Below are positions 58,904-64,000 of a stretch of DNA of 64,000 bases, piece by piece (the stretch's first letter is position 1; each line of letters begins with the position of its first letter). The position numbers and the translations under genes were made by a program. Source of the DNA: Margaritispora aquatica (lineage: Eukaryota > Ascomycota > Leotiomycetes > Helotiales > Discinellaceae). The notes beneath the pieces were generated by a model. That model was not told the origin of the DNA, did no database searches, and worked only from the letters and a program-made list of their open reading frames with translations. The stretch spans positions 744,001-808,000 of the forward strand of contig VJWN01000007.1 in assembly GCA_007644065.1 (NCBI GenBank), written 5' to 3'.

Positions 58904-61475
58904 ATGTTGCGAATTGGGTTTGCGCTGCTTGTCGCTGGGCTGATTAAATCATGTCTTGGGCAACAGGCAGGATGGAAGACCGGCCAGGTCAATACCACAA
59001 TGTGCCAGTGGTGGTATCCACGATGTTAGAGATATTCCCTTTCAACCATTTTGAAGTCACACTTTAGCTCACAAATCCTAGCTGCTGTTATACGTGATAC
59101 ATTGTACATAGATGGAGGTAATCTCTTCTGGCAGCCAGGAATGGCTGATGGAAGTTATGGCTCAGTCATATCCGATGGTAGGGCTTCAAATTCCGAGTTT
59201 CCAAAATATGTATGCTTACAGGACAAGGAAACCCACTGGGTCTGGTTTATTTGCTTAACTTCAGTGTACCTTTCAACACATCTCAAAATACCACGAGCAT
59301 TTTTACCACGACGTCAAAGGCAGCAGGTGGTGGGGCAGTTAATAATCTCGGGCCACAGTATTACGACGGTGCCATGTTCGCAAACGACAATGAATGGTTG
59401 ACGTATGGTGGATTACCAGCAATAACGGATGCCTTCAATGCTCAAGCTGCAAATTCTGTAGCCAAATACCAGGCCTATGCGCGCGGTTCAGAACAGTTTT
59501 CTCCTGGCTATGCACTAGCAACGCTGCCGGATGGGATTACTCGATATGTCACCAATGGAGGTTCTGTTAGTGTTCCATCGGAAAATCGTGGTTTCTACTT
59601 TGGAGGAACCAGATCCGCTAGTTGGGGACCGATATATTATCTCCCAGGAACAAAGAATGCATCGTTGAACGCAGATCAGCTCTCTCTGAGCATGATCGAG
59701 GTAGACATGTCGACGGCACCAAAGGAGACATGGACAAACCACACTCTTCCAACTACTGTCCCTGGTAGAGTTGATGCCGAGGTGGTCTGGGTTCCCGTTT
59801 CAAAGCAAGGAGTTCTCGTTGCCCTTGGAGGTGTCATTTTCCCGTCATATCTTACTCCAGCTCAAACAAACAATGCTTCCTCAACTGCCGCGAGCGTAAG
59901 CCAGGCTTATCTCTTGCCCCTCTTGTCTTTACTAACAAATTCCAGAAAGCTACGAGCCCTGGCTTCATGACCACCGTGTCTGTGTATGACATTGCAAATC
60001 GGATATGGTATGAGCAGCCGACATCTGGATCAGCTCCTGGTCAACTGACCCAAGGCTGCACGGTTCTGGCGTCCGCACAAGATAATTCAAGCCACAATAT
60101 CTATTGGTATGGTGGATTTGATGGTCTTGATGCTGCAGGCACATTCAATGACGATGTATATGTTTTATCCATTCCATCATTCGTCTGGACCAAAGTTAGC
60201 ACCAGCTCCAGCCCAAACCATGGACGTGCTGGACATCGCTGCACAAAACCATATCCCGATCAGATGTTTGTTATTGGTGGGTACAGCTCGCTGACAGGAA
60301 CATCCATTAATTGTGTGAGTGGAGGCATCATCCAGATCTATAATCTCAGCAGCAACACTTGGCTCAGTTCATACGATCCCAGAAAATGGAGTGCATACTC
60401 GGTACCAACCGCCGTTTATGCAGCCATCGGAGGCTCTGCAACTGGTGGAGCATCTCTCCACTCTCCGTCTCCTAGCGGCTTTGCCAATTCAAATATGACA
60501 GCTCTGTTTGGAACCAACTATGACGCAACCAAGATCGTCAACTGGTATCCATACACACCTGCATCTCCATCAGCGACATCGACGAGGAGTATACTACCTT
60601 CAGCAACGGTCATTCCAGCTGCCAAGTCAGGTACGCCCAGTTATTTGGCTCCAGTACTAGGAGTTGTGTTAGGATTGTTCTTCATCACTCTTATTATCCT
60701 GGCTATCATGCTGTGGCGACGAAGGAACTATCTTCGCGCGAGTAATGCAGCACAAAGCGAATCTGGAACCATGGACAACAGACGATGGGTAGATCGCTGG
60801 CTCAGTGGCACTCCAAGTGGAGTGGGAGCAATTGATACCAAAGCGCCAACCGTCACAACCGAAGAAACAGCTCCAATGAGTCCTTATGACGAACATCCAA
60901 GCGTACCAGAAATGGACCAGGGAACCGTGAGATACGAAATGGACGCCACATCCGCACCTCTGGAACTCCACAACCAGGAAATGCGCGACACTGGCACGGG
61001 GCTCATTCCACTTTCAGGGCTGTCTCACAACCGTGGGATTATGCACTCAAACTCCGTCACCTCGTACACTTCGGAAGGCAGTACGGTCTCTCGCTCATCA
61101 TCGGGACCTCACTTCTCACACGCCAACTCACCACGCGCCGACTCGCCTCCCGTCCACGATACGCGGATTGTAAGCGGGATCTCCAACGTAAGCGAGACGG
61201 ATCGTGGCCATCTGCGGGGTATATCTGAGACGAGCGTCAGCACTTTGGGAGGAGGAGGCGGAAGCAATTACCACACCCCAGCAGATGTGGGGAATCCATA
61301 CAACACTGCGCCAGCGGTGATGGAGCGGCCGCTGATAAGTCCCATGACGCCGCCGAGCGCGACTGGACTCGGCGCGAGAGACTACCTGGGTGCGAGGGGC
61401 TCGGAATCGCCGGGGCTTAATCCAAGACGGAAAAGCAACTTCTCGGAGGGCTTAGATGAGGTTGAGCGGAGGTAA
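58904..61475 (+). CDS. Kelch-repeat single-pass membrane protein
   Basis: Four exons: 58904-59013, 59068-59177, 59222-59895 and 59946-61475 (2424 nt, 807 aa). Signal peptide at residues 1-~20 (IGFALLVAGLIKSCLG). Galactose-oxidase/kelch-type repeats run to ~residue 480, seen as the GG-turn motifs LYIDGGNLFW, YWYGGFDG, FVIGGYS and nearby W/Y strands. A short Ser/Thr-rich stalk leads to one membrane segment (~533-557, VLGVVLGLFFITLIILAIM) and a basic stop-transfer WRRR. The ~250-residue cytoplasmic tail is Ser/Pro/Gly-rich, with many possible phosphorylation sites. The type I layout resembles fungal attractin- or Kel-like surface proteins with cell-wall sensing or polarity roles; ligand unknown. 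The start has a strong context (ATCACCATG). The first intron junction (QW/CSQ) is the only in-frame solution I found but is the least certain. Confidence 0.85.
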
Positions 61476-62480
61476 TGACGGTGTTGGTGTGGGTGTGTGG
61501 TGTTGTGGTGTGGTGTGACGTGAGGTAGAGAGAAGGAGGGTAAGGTAGGTTTACGAGGCTTGATGTGTACATGATTTATGGTCTTACATGATTTTGTAAT
61601 GGAGTTTGAGGCTGCATTTGGCATGGGATGTAAGTGTTTCTTGGTACATATTGTTAGATATCTTGGGTGGGAAAGAGAGAAAGGAATTTGATTTCTTGAT
61701 GTGTGTTTGGTTTAGTCTGGCTTAGGTTAGCAGGTATAGCTGAGGCCAAGGGGCAATTTAAAGTGGAGAATGTTCGTTTTACATTATTTTGTCTCAAGCG
61801 AGGCGAGGCGACGTGGTATTTCTGTTATCTGCATCGACGTCTGATTTCTAAGGCAGGTTTGGCGATGGTCAGGTCGGCATAGAATTTGTTGTTTATCACA
61901 TCTTGCGTACGGATCAGTAGAAAGTCTCTACTTTTCCCTTCCGTTGTCACTAATGCGATGTGAGGCTTGGCTTAGCTTGTTCAGGTGATGTGGTTGCTTC
62001 GCTACCAAGTTACGAAATGGTCGTGGGTAGTTGTTGTTTAGTTTCATTGATTATATCAAGTGAGGTTTATCTACGCTTTCTTTGGTTTGTTATTGGTTTT
62101 GGCGTTTTCTAGAGCTTCCTGCACTTTATTGTCTGGTTATATCATCGTCATCCAGCAGTCGTCCTGTCCACCAGTCATTGATTGGACCTTCAGGAAGTTG
62201 TTCCAGCTACACACTCTCTCGCGAAGAAGAACGATTTTCATTTCTTCAAACTTGCTACTCTGTATGACTTTTTTTTACCAATTCCTACCAAACGCCCCAT
62301 TCTCCTGCCGTTTCGCCCACCCCCAGTCAGTCCCTGAGTACCTAAAGCAAAAGTCTCCCTTCATAGTCGTCGCATTCATCGCTCATCGCACATCCTTACT
62401 TCTGACCTTCCTTCTTACAGATACCTCACAGCAAATCACACCATTGTATCGCGAGCGCATGTGCGCAGGAATACAACAAG

Positions 62481-62570
62481 AACCCTAACACCCTGACACC
62501 CTAACGCCCTACCGCCCTACCGCCTTACCGCCCTACTACCCGACTACCCAACTGCCCGACTGCCCTACCA
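62481..62570. repeat. Degenerate CCGCCCTA / CCCTAA-like minisatellite
   Basis: About ten 8- to 9-base units of the form ACCGCCCT/ACACCCTA, starting with two near-telomeric CCCTAA hexamers. The units drift in sequence, so this is a local minisatellite rather than an intact telomere array. Confidence 0.8.
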
Positions 62571-62580
62571 CCACATCACT

Positions 62581-62609
62581 GCTAAGCTAAGCTCAGCTCA
62601 GCTCAGCTA
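62581..62609. repeat. GCTAA/GCTCA pentamer repeat
   Basis: Five to six tandem pentamers next to the CCCTA-type array, ending just before the stop codon of the small gene at 62636. Confidence 0.8.
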
Positions 62610-62635
62610 CGCACCCCGAGACACACAGTCTACCA

Positions 62636-63265
62636 CTACACCGTCCAGTTCTTGCGATCGCGCTCCATCTTCTCGGCCAACGTGAGCTCCTCGCGTCTGT
62701 TCTCGTAGACCCAGTGTTGGAGCTGATGTTGGTTCTGCTCGAGACGTCGATCATCTTGATCTTGACCTTGATATTGATCTCGATCTGTCCCAATGACTGA
62801 GCCATGAGAGGCGGGGTTGAGAGATGGAGATGAGGAGGCATGGTTGAATGCGTGAGTGCAAGTGGAAGTGGAAGTGGCCTTGTGTGAGGCAGGCGGGTTC
62901 GTGGAGTGTTCTTCGTGTGGAGGAGGAAGAGGAGCAGAGGGATGAGGTGGTGCTACTGCTGGCGGTGTTGATAGTTCTGGATCTTCGGGCCTAGATGGGG
63001 TTATGTGTTAGTCGTTGGGTTCGTGTTGTCCTCGTTACTTGTGCGCGGATGTCTGCATAATACATATCGAGGTCGAGGCCGAGGAAGAGAAGACTTACTT
63101 GGAAGACGAGCCCCAGGTTGGCTTGTAGTTCATGTCGGAGTTCAATTTAAGCTTGGTATGGTCATCCATGTTTGGTGCTTGAGATTTGAGCAAGCCCGAG
63201 TCCGAGACAGGTTTGAAGTTGAAGTTGGAGTTGGAAGTTTGGTTGAGTTTGGTGAATTCGGCCAT
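62636..63265 (-). CDS. Small hydrophilic protein of unknown function, 173 aa
   Basis: Two exons on the minus strand: 63265-63099 and 62990-62636 (522 nt). The donor (AA/GTAAGT) and acceptor (CTAG/GCCC) give KPEDPELSTPP across the 108-nt intron. The N-terminus contains two related motifs: the one at the start reads MAEFTKLNQT, and ~32 residues later KSQAPNMDDHTKLKLN repeats the pattern. The upstream DNA of the first (TCCCAAGCACCCAAC before the ATG) matches the second, so a short internal duplication built this end. The middle is Pro/His/Ser-rich and disordered. The C-terminus is a charged helix (HWVYENRREELTLAEKMERD) ending RKNWTV and is the most conserved-looking part. No signal peptide or domain recognised. 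It was missed by ORF scanning because other frames are longer. Confidence 0.62.
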
Positions 63266-64000
63266 GTTGGGTGCTTGGGATTTGGATATGATGTTGACAA
63301 ATGAGTTTGTGTATGATTGATGCTTGAAGAGCTAGGCGAGATGGTGTGAGGTAGGAGGAAAGAAAGAAGTACGGATTTCGAAAGAGGAAAGTCTGTAGTC
63401 CAGATTGAATTATGAGTGGAGAGAGGGAGATAGATAGACATCTTATATACATATATATTGGGTTGAAGAGAAATCGGTAGATGTATGGTATTTGTGAGAT
63501 TTTGTATAAAGTATATGATGGCGGACCGGTCAGTGGTTCGCAACCGACCAACTCGAGAATAATATTATGCAGCTTTCTCCACGCTCAGATCCATGAGCGC
63601 CCCTGACTTAAGATAAGCGACACCAACCACTCTCTAGCCAGCATACCACCAGCTATAATACCACTACCAACCATATCGCTTGATGTGGTTGATAAAAGCG
63701 GTTGCAAGGTTTCTTGCCTCTTGATTCCTTTTGGGCAGCCTTCGTGGTCTTGCCTTACTCGTCATGCATATGCGGTGTACCGTGCGTGCCAATGAAAAAG
63801 CAACACAGGTAGTATTTTGGAGAACTCGATGGGCAGTGGCTTTTTGCCTTTTCAAATGAACTTAAAGAATATCACGCCTCATTCTCGGTGAATGAAGGGA
63901 ATTATGAGATGTCAAACAAAAAGCCTCGATAGGAATTGTCCCAAAGGAGGAACCCGAACTGTCGGTCGCTTAAATGTCGCGATTTATGGTTGCAATTCTC
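63266..64000. other. Right-edge sequence
   Basis: 5' flank of the small minus-strand gene followed by ~500 bases with only a 63-codon frame (63664-63855 -) lacking motifs. No supported gene. Confidence 0.4.

Larger units (their letters stand above)
61476..62635. other. Intergenic region with telomere-like minisatellite
   Basis: 3' flanks of the kelch gene (+) and the small gene (-). Contains a CCCTA-type repeat (62481-62570) and a GCTCA-type repeat (62581-62609). A 142-codon frame (62060-62488 +) has an N-terminal hydrophobic stretch but no other support. Confidence 0.5.

Overview
The window is nuclear DNA from a filamentous ascomycete (Pezizomycotina), most likely a Leotiomycete/Helotiales-type fungus. 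Genes are split by short introns of about 45-110 nt with GT..AG ends and CTRAC-like branch sites. The proteins are typically fungal: a Zn2Cys6 regulator, MFS efflux pumps, a Cdc3-type septin, 2EXR-domain proteins, a kelch membrane protein and a Ser/Thr-rich GPI-type wall protein. The helotialean placement is inference from the family mix. Exon joins were worked out by hand from splice signals and reading-frame continuity; where a joined model is given, its length is divisible by three.

Layout. 0.7-7.8 kb is gene-dense: a two-domain GFA/CENP-V-like protein (+), a large membrane-anchored protein of unknown function (-), an AKTIP/FTS-type inactive E2 variant (-) and a CCDC124/Lso2-type ribosome-associated protein (-). 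7.8-14.9 kb holds no gene I can support. 15-25 kb carries an MFS transporter, a 1047-residue zinc-cluster regulator and a BTB protein, all on +. A Cdc3-class septin (-) lies at 27.3-29.3 kb. 30.8-37 kb is more accessory: two related 2EXR proteins flank a small basic protein, a zinc-finger locus broken by in-frame stops and an unrecognised ORF. 38-48 kb has an intronless Flr1-like drug pump (-), a C2H2 protein (-) and a J-domain protein (+). 48.5-49.7 kb holds a small unrecognised gene plus two decayed partial copies. 52-61.5 kb holds two long surface proteins transcribed away from each other: a 14-exon Ser/Thr-rich glycoprotein (-) and a kelch single-pass membrane protein (+). A small two-exon gene (-) lies at 62.6-63.3 kb.

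How the genes relate. Most look like independent housekeeping or cell-biology loci: endosome transport, septin ring and ribosome factor. No polyketide, peptide or terpene synthase is present, so the two transporters and the zinc-cluster factor are not evidence of a secondary-metabolite cluster. The strongest unusual signals are the mini-exon architecture of the wall glycoprotein, the stop-interrupted and partly duplicated zinc-finger locus, the decayed copies of the 93-residue gene, and a long in-frame open stretch inside the first septin intron.
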